Source of the DNA: Romboutsia maritimum
GTDB lineage: Bacteria > Bacillota > Clostridia > Peptostreptococcales > Peptostreptococcaceae
NCBI RefSeq assembly: GCF_002251085.2
Contig: NZ_NOJZ02000001.1
Span: 186,001-250,000 of the forward strand
Direction of reading: 5' to 3'
DNA: 64,000 nucleotides
Position 1 is the first letter of the stretch; each line of letters begins with the position of its first letter. The notes beneath the pieces were generated by a model, which was not told the origin of the DNA, did not search any database, and saw only the letters and a list, made by a program, of their open reading frames with translations. The position numbers and the translations under genes are program-made. Positions 35,833 through 44,760 of this stretch are shown here, piece after piece.

Positions 35833-38241
35833 TTAAGACTCTATATTAAAATATATATCTGAAAACTCTATATCTACTTTTTCTCTGTCAATAGAAGTAA
35901 TTTCTGAATTTGTATTAAGAGCTATTAAATTGGAAGCTACATTATTTTTAAAAACAAGTTCAAACTTACTACCTTCACCTAACTTACTACTTACTTTTAT
36001 CTTAGCATCATTAAGTTCAGCTAATTTTTTCACTAAAGATAAACCAACACCTGTACCTTCTGCACCTCTAGATAAAGTCCTATCTAGTTGCTCAAATTTT
36101 TCAAATATAAAATCTTTTTTATCTTCTGGAATACCTACACCTGTGTCTTGTACACATACACATACCTTTTCTTCTTTGGCATCTATATATACATATATTT
36201 TTCCTCCTGAATCAGTAAACTTAATTGCATTTGATAAAAGATTTAATATTATCTTTTCTATTTTATCCTTGTCTATAATTAAAATTTTAGTTTTAACATT
36301 ACTACTAAATAAAATCTCTAAACCTTTTTCCTCTGTATAAACTTTAGATAAATTCACTATATCTTCAACTAATGAAACAATATCATATTTTTTAAAATTC
36401 ATATCATATTTTTCATTTTCTATACTCATTATCTCATCTATATTGTTTAATAAGCGTTTTAATCTATATGAATTTTGCTTAACTAATCTAGTATAATTGT
36501 TAACGTATTTAGAATTATAAATTTCTTTATCATTATCTAATATATTGTTTACATTAAATATTGTATTTATTGGTTTCTTTAAATCTCTGGCTATAAGAGA
36601 TAAAAATTCTGTTTTAAATTTATTTTTTTCTTCCATAACACTTAATTTTTCCGCCATCTTCTTAGCATTATATTTATCCTCTAGAAGCCTTGCAACAACC
36701 AAGAAATTTTCTTCTTCTTTCCTATCTATTATTGCAACTGATATATCTATATTTCCATTCGTTCCAACACTAAATTTCTTAAATTTTCCAAATTCTCTAC
36801 TTGCTACATATTTTTTTACTATTTCATTCAAGCTATCAACACCTATTTTTTTTAGTAATTTTATCATAGCTTTATTCATATAAGTATGATTTTTAGTTTT
36901 TTTATCAATTACTACCATTCCTTCAGGTAATGCTTGTAATAATACTTTATACGTTTTTTCGCTTTCCTCTAACTCATTTTTAGCTATTTCTAAAGTTGTT
37001 ATATCAATAGCCAGACTGAGCATCATATGAGCATTATTTAGTGTTAATGTCATTGTCATAAATTCAATAATCTTACCATTCTCTGTTTCTATTTTTGTAA
37101 TAGTTTTATCTTTTTTTCCTAATTGAACTAAATTTATGTTACTTATAAATTCTTGTCTAAATTTTTTAGTTATCTGTTTTTTTATATCATCTATGAGTAA
37201 TACCTTTTCTGATTGATTACATATATTAAAAATATCTATTGCCTTGCTGTTTATATAACTAATAGTATTCATATTATGAATAATAACACCATCACTTAAA
37301 ATATCCATTAGTTTTCTATATCTTTCTTCACTTTCTTTTAATTGATTTTGTATCATTGTACTTTGAGTTATATCATTTAAAATGCATATTATCATACTCT
37401 GACCATTTATCATATCTCTAGAACATATAAATCTATATATTTGATTTTTAAAACTCTTTATACTTAATATACAATTATTTTTAGAGTCTATATTTTCTAT
37501 TGCATGTAACATTTCTTGACTATTAATAAATTTTTCTTTAAAAAACTCTTCTACTTCAAATTTTTCTATATCGATTTTATCTTCTTCTAAAAAAATTTTA
37601 AATACTTTATTTATGCAAATTAATTCTTTTTTGAAATTCAATATAAATATAGGTGTATTACTTTCTTCTATAGATTTACTTATCTTATTATTAATATCTA
37701 AAATTCCATTTTTAAATTTTTGTTGTAAGCGACATTCTAAGGCGATTTCCTCTTTTGATTTTGATATGTAATGCTTGTTAATCTTTAGTTTGTGTTTGTT
37801 TTTTGATAAGCTCGTACTAAATTCTTCAATTTTATCTATTATACCTCTATTAATTATAGTAGAATTTAGCATAATATTAATTAACATAGAAATTTCATAG
37901 GATGTGTTTAAAACTAATATAGCTAGTAAATTTCCTACTATCAAAAATATGTTTATTTCAATTTTAAATTTAATTTCTTTTGAGAATAAAATCAATAATA
38001 TAGACTTCACTATATACATTAAACTGATTAAATATTTAACATTTTGAGTGTATATATATATACATCCAATATTTATACAAAGTATATATATACACAGTTC
38101 TACAAGTGACATTATCGTCAATTTTAAAAATGATTTTTTCCTAGATACCTTATATAAATACATACACATTATTTGAATTGAAATTATAATAATTATGTTC
38201 AATGTTTCTATGATTTCTCTATATTTATATAAATCTCCCAC
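35833..38241 (-). CDS. Multi-PAS membrane sensor kinase with intact ATPase but no phospho-acceptor His
   Basis: Numbered from the longest frame (806 residues), it has about four membrane helices in residues 14-130, then PAS regions near 195-300, 308-420 and 432-525. The HisKA-like helix reads LIARDLKKPIN where other kinases have SHELRTPLN, so the acceptor is Arg556. The HATPase domain is intact: NLLSNAIKFT (N box), DTGVGIP (D box), FEKFEQ (F box) and GTGVGLSL (G2). I prefer a GTG start at 38239-38241 (GGGTGG 7 nt upstream); the first GTG lies inside that site. It is upstream of the His-bearing partner in the same operon and follows the sigK terminator. Confidence 0.85.
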   Translation of the reverse strand: MGDLYKYREIIETLNIIIIISIQIMCMYLYKVSRKKSFLKLTIMSLVELCIYILCINIGCIYIYTQNVKYLISLMYIVKSILLILFSKEIKFKIEINIFLIVGNLLAILVLNTSYEISMLINIMLNSTIINRGIIDKIEEFSTSLSKNKHKLKINKHYISKSKEEIALECRLQQKFKNGILDINNKISKSIEESNTPIFILNFKKELICINKVFKIFLEEDKIDIEKFEVEEFFKEKFINSQEMLHAIENIDSKNNCILSIKSFKNQIYRFICSRDMINGQSMIICILNDITQSTMIQNQLKESEERYRKLMDILSDGVIIHNMNTISYINSKAIDIFNICNQSEKVLLIDDIKKQITKKFRQEFISNINLVQLGKKDKTITKIETENGKIIEFMTMTLTLNNAHMMLSLAIDITTLEIAKNELEESEKTYKVLLQALPEGMVVIDKKTKNHTYMNKAMIKLLKKIGVDSLNEIVKKYVASREFGKFKKFSVGTNGNIDISVAIIDRKEEENFLVVARLLEDKYNAKKMAEKLSVMEEKNKFKTEFLSLIARDLKKPINTIFNVNNILDNDKEIYNSKYVNNYTRLVKQNSYRLKRLLNNIDEIMSIENEKYDMNFKKYDIVSLVEDIVNLSKVYTEEKGLEILFSSNVKTKILIIDKDKIEKIILNLLSNAIKFTDSGGKIYVYIDAKEEKVCVCVQDTGVGIPEDKKDFIFEKFEQLDRTLSRGAEGTGVGLSLVKKLAELNDAKIKVSSKLGEGSKFELVFKNNVASNLIALNTNSEITSIDREKVDIEFSDIYFNIES

Positions 38242-38425
38242 ATTAATCACCACCCTTTTTTAATTTATGGTTGATTTTCACATGTTTTTTCAATATTTAA
38301 CTAAATAATATTTTTACTGTAATATCTTAACATAATGTTATTCTTTTTTACTATATATGTATATTAGCACACTACTTCCAAATAATTTGTCACTTTTTGA
38401 GCAGTTTAAAATAAATTTATTCAAC

Positions 38426-38453
38426 AAAAAAAAGCCTTAATTTAGGCTTTTTT
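38426..38453 (-). terminator. Intrinsic terminator overlapping the sigK stop codon
   Basis: 10-bp inverted repeat AAAAAAGCCT/AGGCTTTTTT (38428-38437 with 38444-38453) with a 6-base loop containing the TAA of sigK, followed by eight T on the minus strand. Confidence 0.85.
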
Positions 38454-39087
38454 CTGACTTAAGCTCTTTTCTTAATTTTTTAAGAGCTCGCTTTTCAATT
38501 CTAGATACATAGGATCTTGATATTTCTAGTTTCTGAGCAATTTCTCGTTGAGTTTTATAACCTGATTGAGTTAGGCCATACCTTAACTGTACTATTTCTT
38601 TTTCTCTTTTAGTCAAAATTTTATCTAGTTGTTCATAAAGCTTTCCAATTTGTACTTTAAGCTCTACTTGATCAATTATATAGTCAATATCGGTTCCTAG
38701 CACATCAATCAAACTGATTTCATTACCTTCTTTATCCATACCTATTGGATCTTGAAGTGAAACTTGCACTTTATTTTTTTTATTGGTTCTTATATTCATT
38801 AAAATTTCATTTTCTATACACTTAGAAGCATATGTTGCTAACCTAGTTCCTTTATCTACGTTATAAGTTTCTATGGCCTTTATTAGTCCTATTGTACCTA
38901 TTGATATTAAATCATCTTGATCCTCGTTTGAATTATTATATTTTTTTGCTATGTGTGCTACTAATCTCATGTTCCTTTCAATCAAGACTTCTTTTGCATT
39001 TTCATCTTTCTCTACTTTAAATTTAGTTAGATAACTTGCTTCTTCTTCAGGGGTTAATGGTTTTTCAAATGATTTCAAAATAGTCAA
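38437..39087 (-). CDS. sigK: RNA polymerase sporulation sigma factor sigma-K, uninterrupted and without pro-sequence
   Basis: Late mother-cell sigma factor. Region 2 (LISIGTIGLIKAIETYNVDKGTRLATYASKCIENEILMNIR, split in the protein around residues 60-100) and the DPIGMDKEGNEISLIDVL linker match sigma-K closely; region 4 ends SRSYVSRIEKRALKKL. The N-terminus is MTILKSFEKPLTPEEE, only six residues before the conserved Phe. The Bacillus form has a ~20-residue membrane pro-sequence plus several residues more. The start is TTG with AGGGGGTGG upstream. The frame is continuous, so no skin-type element splits the gene. 216 residues. Naming as sigma-K over sigma-E rests on these matches. Confidence 0.9.
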   Translation of the reverse strand: MTILKSFEKPLTPEEEASYLTKFKVEKDENAKEVLIERNMRLVAHIAKKYNNSNEDQDDLISIGTIGLIKAIETYNVDKGTRLATYASKCIENEILMNIRTNKKNKVQVSLQDPIGMDKEGNEISLIDVLGTDIDYIIDQVELKVQIGKLYEQLDKILTKREKEIVQLRYGLTQSGYKTQREIAQKLEISRSYVSRIEKRALKKLRKELKSEKSLN

Positions 39088-39120
39088 TAAGCCACCCCCT
39101 CTTTTGACGTGTTATTTTAA

Positions 39121-39151
39121 ATTATATGAAAGTGGCTCATACAAATTGACT
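39121..39151 (-). promoter_or_regulatory. Possible sigma-E-type promoter of sigK
   Basis: CATATAAT at 39121-39128 resembles the sigma-E -10 (CATACANT class). The -35 region about 16 nt upstream (AGTCAAT) is a poor match. Control of sigK by sigma-E is known in clostridia; the site is tentative. Confidence 0.3.
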
Positions 39152-39167
39152 ATTTTATAATTATTTT

Positions 39168-40832
39168 TTATTTTAAACCTTTAGATATCTCTTTAAAAAT
39201 AGGAGTTGCTGACTTATTATTGTTCTCAGTCCCCTCCACTATCACAGTTATAGCATACTTAGGAGATTCTTCTGGATAAAATCCCGTTATCCATCCATGA
39301 GATATTTCTTTCTTATTTAAACTACTTTGAGCTGTACCTGTTTTCACTCCACATCCACCATCTAAATCCTTTAAATCTTTGGCAGTTCCTTCTTTGGAAA
39401 CTTTTTTCATCATACTTTTAATTTTAGTCATTGTATATGGAGAAATTAATTCTTCTTGTTTTGTTGTCTTAAATGTCTTTAAAATTTTCTTATCATTATT
39501 AATGATACTATCATATAAATATAATGGTTTATATGTTCCATTATTAGCTACTATTTGTGTTAATTGATTAATTTGCAATGGAGTAAATTCTATATCTGCT
39601 TGTCCTATCGCTAAATTTCTTATTGATATGTCCTTTGGAACTTTTGAATTTTTCTCTTCATCTAATCCAATTCCAACTTGATTAGATAATTTAAGTTTTT
39701 CTACTGCTTCTAAAATTTTTTCTTTTCCTACTTTCATAGCAATATCTAAGAATGCAGTATTACATGAATTAGCAAAAGCTTGATCTAAAGTTTCAACTCC
39801 ATGTCCATTAATTTTATGGCATTTTAATATTTCATCAGTATTTCCTACCTTTGCTTTTCCTTGACAATTATATGTATAATTAGAATCTATAACTCCATTT
39901 TCTAAAGCTGCATAAAGTACTACTATCTTAAACACAGAACCTGGTGGATATGTAGCTCTTATAGCTCTATTTTCTAATTCTCCATTTCTACTATTACTAT
40001 ACTTTGCTATATCATTTTGATTAAAGTTTGGTCTAGAACATATAGAAAGTAGTTCTCCCGTTTCTACATTAGATATTACTACTGAACTTGGATTTTCTTC
40101 TTTATCTAATATCTTTTCTACTTTCTTTTGAATTTCATAATCAATAGTTAATTTAAGATGTTTATTTGTTTCACTTTTTTCTACAGTTTTTACACTACCT
40201 TCTAATATATCTAGCTTTTTTGAATTACCAATATTACCAGCTTTAAATACAGATACATACTTTTCATTAGTATTATTAAGTATACTATCCATACTTTTTT
40301 CAATTCCACTTTGAGCTGTTTTATCTGATTTTTTAAGATACCCTATTGTATGAGATAGTATTTTATCATTTGAGTATCTTAAAGTTTTTTCTTCTACTAA
40401 AATATTATTTTTTTCTAGCTCTGATTTCATTTTATTATTTATATAATTAGTTTCAATCTCTATTACACTAGAAAATACTTGCTTTTCAAATTCTTTAAAT
40501 ATATCTTCTTCACTTATATTTGTAGCTTTTTTTATAAGCTTTATAGTTTCATAACTATTGTTTAATTTTGATTTAGGTACTATTAAAATACTTTGTCTTT
40601 CTTTATCTGTAATTGGAATATTATTTCTATCATAGATTATTCCTCTTCCACTATTTAACTCAATTTTATCCATACTTTGCATTTCTACCATTTTTTTGTA
40701 TTTATCACATTTTAAAATTTTTATATCTATTAATCTATAAATTAAAAAAGCATATACTATAATACATATAGAAAATATACTATATATTCTTTTTTTAGTT
40801 TTATATGATAATGGACCTTTTTTCCTTGACAT
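39168..40832 (-). CDS. Class B penicillin-binding protein (peptidoglycan transpeptidase)
   Basis: Single-pass membrane transpeptidase. Cytoplasmic basic N-terminus, one membrane helix (about residues 15-37), a non-catalytic dimer-like region with the GRGIIYDRNN signature, then the transpeptidase domain with SVFK (in PPGSVFKIV, about residue 297), SCN (about 338) and KTG (in GVKTGTAQSS, about 495). 554 residues, no PASTA domains, so it is not a SpoVD/PBP2x type with PASTA repeats. It lies next to sigK, which suggests but does not prove a sporulation role. Its ribosome binding site AAGGGGTG is buried in a hairpin (40839-40879). Confidence 0.9.
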   Translation of the reverse strand: MSRKKGPLSYKTKKRIYSIFSICIIVYAFLIYRLIDIKILKCDKYKKMVEMQSMDKIELNSGRGIIYDRNNIPITDKERQSILIVPKSKLNNSYETIKLIKKATNISEEDIFKEFEKQVFSSVIEIETNYINNKMKSELEKNNILVEEKTLRYSNDKILSHTIGYLKKSDKTAQSGIEKSMDSILNNTNEKYVSVFKAGNIGNSKKLDILEGSVKTVEKSETNKHLKLTIDYEIQKKVEKILDKEENPSSVVISNVETGELLSICSRPNFNQNDIAKYSNSRNGELENRAIRATYPPGSVFKIVVLYAALENGVIDSNYTYNCQGKAKVGNTDEILKCHKINGHGVETLDQAFANSCNTAFLDIAMKVGKEKILEAVEKLKLSNQVGIGLDEEKNSKVPKDISIRNLAIGQADIEFTPLQINQLTQIVANNGTYKPLYLYDSIINNDKKILKTFKTTKQEELISPYTMTKIKSMMKKVSKEGTAKDLKDLDGGCGVKTGTAQSSLNKKEISHGWITGFYPEESPKYAITVIVEGTENNNKSATPIFKEISKGLK

Positions 40833-40838
40833 AAAATC

Positions 40839-40879
40839 ACCCCTTAGATATTTATCATTTTTGACAATTTCTAAGGGGT
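40839..40879 (-). promoter_or_regulatory. Hairpin masking the ribosome binding site of the PBP gene
   Basis: 10-bp perfect stem: ACCCCTTAGA and TCTAAGGGGT on the minus strand, 21-nt loop. The 3' arm contains the AAGGGGTG ribosome binding site 7 nt before the ATG at 40832. No T run follows, so it is not an ordinary terminator. Confidence 0.6.
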
Positions 40880-40901
40880 TAATACCAATATTTTTAATTT
40901 T

Positions 40902-41534
40902 TTAATTATCTAATTGAGTTCTTATTTTAGATATTACTATATCTATAGCAACTTCATTGTGTCCACCTTCTGGCATTATTATATCTGCATATTTTTTATA
41001 TGGCTCTATAAATTGATCATGTGCTGGCTTTACTGTTGTTAAGTATTGATCTATTACAGAATCTACTGTTCTTCCTCTTTCTTTTATATCCCTTTGTATT
41101 CTTCTTAATATTCTTAAATCATCTTCCGTATCTACATATATTTTTATATCTAATCGGTCTCTTAACTGTTCATCTTCTAATATCATTATACCTTCAACTA
41201 TTATTATGTCTTTAGGTGTTATACTTACCGTTTCATTTTGTTTCCTAGTATGAAGTTCATAATCATATATAGGCTTTTCTATAACATTTCCCTCACATAA
41301 ATTTTCAATATGCTTTATAAGAAGTTTATTATCAAATGAAAGAGGATGGTCATAATTAGTCTTTAATCTTTCTTCAAAGCTTAAATGACTTTGATCTTTA
41401 TAATAAGCATCTTGTTCTAGTACAGCTATATTTTCTTCTGGTATATTATCTATAATTGCTTTACATACTGTACTCTTTCCTGATCCTGTTCCTCCTGTTA
41501 TCCCAATTATAAGCGGTCTTTTTTTATTTGTCAT
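40902..41534 (-). CDS. udk: Uridine kinase
   Basis: Phosphorylates uridine and cytidine in pyrimidine salvage. Walker [18 protein letters not shown] at residues 12-28; [12 protein letters not shown] and YDYELHTR substrate elements; IIVEGIMIL; and [22 protein letters not shown] near the C-terminus. 210 residues. It overlaps the upstream trhP gene by 11 bases and follows the mltG-trmR-trhP-udk order known from Bacillus (yrrL-yrrM-yrrO-udk). Confidence 0.96.
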   Translation of the reverse strand: MTNKKRPLIIGITGGTGSGKSTVCKAIIDNIPEENIAVLEQDAYYKDQSHLSFEERLKTNYDHPLSFDNKLLIKHIENLCEGNVIEKPIYDYELHTRKQNETVSITPKDIIIVEGIMILEDEQLRDRLDIKIYVDTEDDLRILRRIQRDIKERGRTVDSVIDQYLTTVKPAHDQFIEPYKKYADIIMPEGGHNEVAIDIVISKIRTQLDN

Positions 41535-42759
41535 CTTGCATTTCTCTCCTTAACATATAATCCTTGTCTACTTTTCCTGATAATTTAACTTTAATAATTT
41601 GATTTGGATGAGATGCAGTCTGTATAGATTCTCCATCTTCATCATACATTTCTTCTATCTTAGTAAACATAGTTTCTTTGTATGGTCCAAATACCTCTAT
41701 GTCATCTCCAACATTTATTATATTTCTTTGCTCTACTATTGCAAGTCCACTTTCTGCTTCTATTCCTTTAACTATACCTATAAAATCATAACTTCTAACA
41801 TAAGAAGTTGTTTCACAATTTTGTTCTTCTTCACCTGGTTTTTCTAAATAGAATCCAGTCGTAAAATGTCTATGGCTACTTTTTTGAATTTCCTCTAACC
41901 ATAAAGGATTAAATGTCCAATTTTGTGAATCTTCATAAAATGCATCTATAGCCATTCTATACGCTCTAACTACTGATGCTATGTAATAAGAAGATTTCAT
42001 TCGTCCCTCTATTTTCAAACTTGTTATACCTGATTTTATCAATTCTGGTAAATACTCTATCATACACAAATCTTTTGAATTAAAGAAAAATGTACCTCTT
42101 TCATCCTCATATATTGGATAATATTCTCCAGGTCTTTTTTCTTCAACTAAACTATAGTTCGATTTATCTGCTTGAGCAAAAGATTTTTGATTTACATCTT
42201 TACTTTCCATATAATTACTTATTAAACATCTTCCTGAGTTTGATATACACATTGCACCATGTACAAAAACTTCTATATCCATATCTAACGGTGTTTTAGC
42301 TCTAATCTCAGATATTTCTTCACATGATAACTCTCTAGCCATAGCAATTCTTTTTATTCCTTGATTATGCCAAAAATTAGCACTCACATAGTTTGTAGTA
42401 TTAGCTTGCGTACTTAAATGTATTTCCATATCTGGAACCACTCTTTTTACAATATCTAATACTCCTGCATCTGCTAATATAAAAGCATCTACACCTAGTT
42501 TTTGTAGTTCTAATAAATATTCTTCTAAATTAAGAAAATCATTATTATGAGGAATTACATTTACTGTTACATAAACTTTCTTTCCTTTTTCATGAGCAAA
42601 ATCGATTCCTTCTTTCATTTCTTCTTTAGTAAAATTTCTAGCTGAAGACCTCATTCCAAAATATTCTCCACCTATATAAACAGCATCTGCTCCATAAGTT
42701 ATAGCTATTTTTAATCTTTCTAAATCTCCCGCTGGTGCTAATAGTTCCGCCTTATGCAT
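41524..42759 (-). CDS. trhP: U32-family protein, tRNA hydroxylation factor TrhP type
   Basis: U32 'peptidase' family; the Bacillus homologues YrrN/YrrO (TrhP) are needed for 5-hydroxyuridine formation at tRNA wobble position 34, not for proteolysis. [26 protein letters not shown] is the family start, and the cluster-binding region includes [22 protein letters not shown] and [19 protein letters not shown] with Cys residues. I chose the ATG at 42757-42759 with AGAGGTGA upstream (411 residues, YrrO-sized). It overlaps trmR by 8 bases. The neighbour TrmR methylates the same hydroxyl group, so the pair forms one tRNA modification route. Confidence 0.88.
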   Translation of the reverse strand: MHKAELLAPAGDLERLKIAITYGADAVYIGGEYFGMRSSARNFTKEEMKEGIDFAHEKGKKVYVTVNVIPHNNDFLNLEEYLLELQKLGVDAFILADAGVLDIVKRVVPDMEIHLSTQANTTNYVSANFWHNQGIKRIAMARELSCEEISEIRAKTPLDMDIEVFVHGAMCISNSGRCLISNYMESKDVNQKSFAQADKSNYSLVEEKRPGEYYPIYEDERGTFFFNSKDLCMIEYLPELIKSGITSLKIEGRMKSSYYIASVVRAYRMAIDAFYEDSQNWTFNPLWLEEIQKSSHRHFTTGFYLEKPGEEEQNCETTSYVRSYDFIGIVKGIEAESGLAIVEQRNIINVGDDIEVFGPYKETMFTKIEEMYDEDGESIQTASHPNQIIKVKLSGKVDKDYMLRREMQDDK

Positions 42760-43420
42760 TAGCTTCACCTCTTTCATTTTGTTTATAGCTAAGTGCAACT
42801 CCATCTCCTATAGGTATAAGAGATGTATCTAAGTACTTACAATTACATATATAATCTAAGTAATTTCTCATTCTCTTTACTATTGTCTTTTTTCTTCTTA
42901 TAACAAAGTCATCATGTGCTACCATTCCTTTGTATAATATATTATCTGAAATTAAAAGTCCATCAACCTTTAATTTATCTATAACCATATCATAAAATAA
43001 CTTATATTGTCCTTTAGCCGCATCTAAGAATATCATATCAAATTCACCTTCAACTTCAGATAATAATTCTTGAGCATCTCCTTCCAATATAGTTATGTTA
43101 TTTTCAAAATTTGCTAGCTTTATATTCTCTTTAGCTTTTTCAATCATTTTTTCATTTCTTTCTACAGTTATTATTTCTACATCTTTACCAACTGTAGTAG
43201 CAAAAAGAATTGAAGAGTATCCGATTGCACATCCTACTTCTAATATCCTCTTTGGCTTTTGAACTTTTAATAAAACTTTTAATAGTTCAGATACTTCTTT
43301 ATGTACTATTGGAACATTATTTTCATGCGCATACTCTTCTAATTCTTTTAAAAGTCCATTTTTTTCTTTTAAAGTACTTCTTATATAGTCTTCGACTAAA
43401 TCATTTACTATATTACTCAA
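42752..43420 (-). CDS. trmR: SAM-dependent O-methyltransferase, TrmR-like (tRNA 5-hydroxyuridine methyltransferase)
   Basis: Class I methyltransferase of the catechol-OMT family. ILEVGCAIGYSSILFA (SAM loop, residues ~61-76), FDMIFLDAAKGQY (metal site) and LISDNILYKGMVAHDDFVIRRKK-type tail segment. Its place between mltG and the U32 gene, directly before udk, matches Bacillus yrrM, now TrmR, which converts ho5U34 to mo5U34. 222 residues. The start is TTG with AAGGAGTGG upstream. Function is by synteny plus fold. Confidence 0.85.
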   Translation of the reverse strand: MSNIVNDLVEDYIRSTLKEKNGLLKELEEYAHENNVPIVHKEVSELLKVLLKVQKPKRILEVGCAIGYSSILFATTVGKDVEIITVERNEKMIEKAKENIKLANFENNITILEGDAQELLSEVEGEFDMIFLDAAKGQYKLFYDMVIDKLKVDGLLISDNILYKGMVAHDDFVIRRKKTIVKRMRNYLDYICNCKYLDTSLIPIGDGVALSYKQNERGEANA

Positions 43421-43453
43421 CTAAACCACTCCTTAAGTGATAACAAAAATTAA

Positions 43454-43493
43454 TTATGGATTAAATCTGTAATTTACAAGATATAACCCATAA
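43454..43493 (-). terminator. Probable terminator after mltG
   Basis: 15-bp hairpin (43454-43468 with 43479-43493; one G-U and one mismatch) followed by AATTTTTG on the minus strand, 28 bases past the mltG stop. Confidence 0.6.
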
Positions 43494-43520
43494 CCTTAAT
43501 CGTTATATTAAAATAAAATT

Positions 43521-44567
43521 CTATTTTTTGTTTTTCAACTTTTCTCTTTCTTGTCTATATTGTTCTACATTTTTTAAATGTTGTTGGTAATCTTTACTAT
43601 AATTATTTCCTCCGTCTATCTTTGCAACAAAATATAAATATTCTGTATCCTCAGGATAAAGAGCTGCTTGGATAGACTTAACACCTGGGTTTGCTATTGG
43701 TGTAGGTGGTAATCCTTTATTTTTATAGCTATTATATGGAGATTCTATTTCTAAATCACTATACATAACTATTTTTTTTCTTTCTTCAAAAGCATATTGT
43801 ATAGTTGCATCAGATTGAAGAGGCATACCAGTTTCTAGCCTATTATAAAATACGCTAGCTATTATAGGTCTATCCTTATCTAATACTGCTTCTTTTTCTA
43901 TTATAGACGCTAAATTAACTATTTGTTGAATAGTCAGTTTTAACTCTTTTTGTTTTTTAACAAACTTATCACTATAAACTTTCTTAAATTGACCTAACAT
44001 TTCGGATAATATTTCTTTTTCTTTATCATCTTCATCAAAATAATACGTATTAGGATATAAAAATCCTTCTAATGACTTTATATCATCTTCTTTTAAAAAT
44101 TCATATTTCTCATAAAACTCACTTGGATTTTTAATTAGTTCTTTAAATTTATCTTTATCTCCTAAATTTTTATTTACAAGGATAGAAATGATTTCATTTG
44201 ACGTTGATCCTTCTGGAAATGTTACTTTAATTCCATCATTATATGTTTTTCCTGAAGACAAAAGATTTATTATATCATCATTTGAATAAGTCTGATTAAG
44301 CAAATACTTGCCAGCTTTTATATTTTCGGCTTTGTTGCTTACTTTTATCTGCAACTTAAATAGTATTTTGTTTTTAACTAACTTATTTTTATATAATATA
44401 TCAGATATTTTACTTACAGTTGATCCACTTGGAATATCCACAACTATATCTTTTTTATTATTTTTATTATAAGGACCTATCTGTGTAATAAAAAAGAACA
44501 CCATCAAAGCTACTAGTACAATAGAAGCTAGACATATTACTTTCAACTTATTATTTTTCAAATTCAT
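43521..44567 (-). CDS. mltG: Endolytic murein transglycosylase MltG (YceG-like)
   Basis: Membrane-bound lytic transglycosylase that cleaves nascent glycan strands. N-terminal membrane helix (residues ~9-30), a LysM-like subdomain (VVDIPSGSTVSKISDIL) and the catalytic YceG domain with ASIIEKEAVLDKDRPIIASVFYNRLETGMPLQSDATIQY, spread over residues ~225-265, where the Glu of IEKEA is catalytic. The C-terminal KGLPPTPIANPG and LYFVA motifs complete it. 348 residues. Confidence 0.93.
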   Translation of the reverse strand: MNLKNNKLKVICLASIVLVALMVFFFITQIGPYNKNNKKDIVVDIPSGSTVSKISDILYKNKLVKNKILFKLQIKVSNKAENIKAGKYLLNQTYSNDDIINLLSSGKTYNDGIKVTFPEGSTSNEIISILVNKNLGDKDKFKELIKNPSEFYEKYEFLKEDDIKSLEGFLYPNTYYFDEDDKEKEILSEMLGQFKKVYSDKFVKKQKELKLTIQQIVNLASIIEKEAVLDKDRPIIASVFYNRLETGMPLQSDATIQYAFEERKKIVMYSDLEIESPYNSYKNKGLPPTPIANPGVKSIQAALYPEDTEYLYFVAKIDGGNNYSKDYQQHLKNVEQYRQEREKLKNKK

Positions 44568-44710
44568 AGAGATATCTACTCCTTATATATATTTGCATCC
44601 TTTATATTATAAATCTAAGAATAAAAATTTTCAATAAAATTGTCGAACAAATTTATTATTAAACTTATATTTCAATACATTTTAGATTTTTTTAATTCAT
44701 ATCAAAATAA

Positions 44711-44748
44711 AAAAAGCCTAACGTTATTCTTTACACGTTAAGCTTTTT
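44711..44748 (-). terminator. Intrinsic terminator after pdp
   Basis: 14-bp hairpin (44711-44724 with 44735-44748, one mismatch), A/T runs at both ends, 13 bases past the pdp stop. Confidence 0.75.
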
Positions 44749-44760
44749 ATAATCATTTTT

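Noticed and set aside
38437-39087. Skin-type element within sigK
   Set aside because: The coding frame is continuous from the start codon to the terminator, and no recombinase gene is nearby.
41524-42759. Collagenase-like protease
   Set aside because: The U32 family name suggests it, but the operon with trmR and udk matches the tRNA hydroxylation genes.
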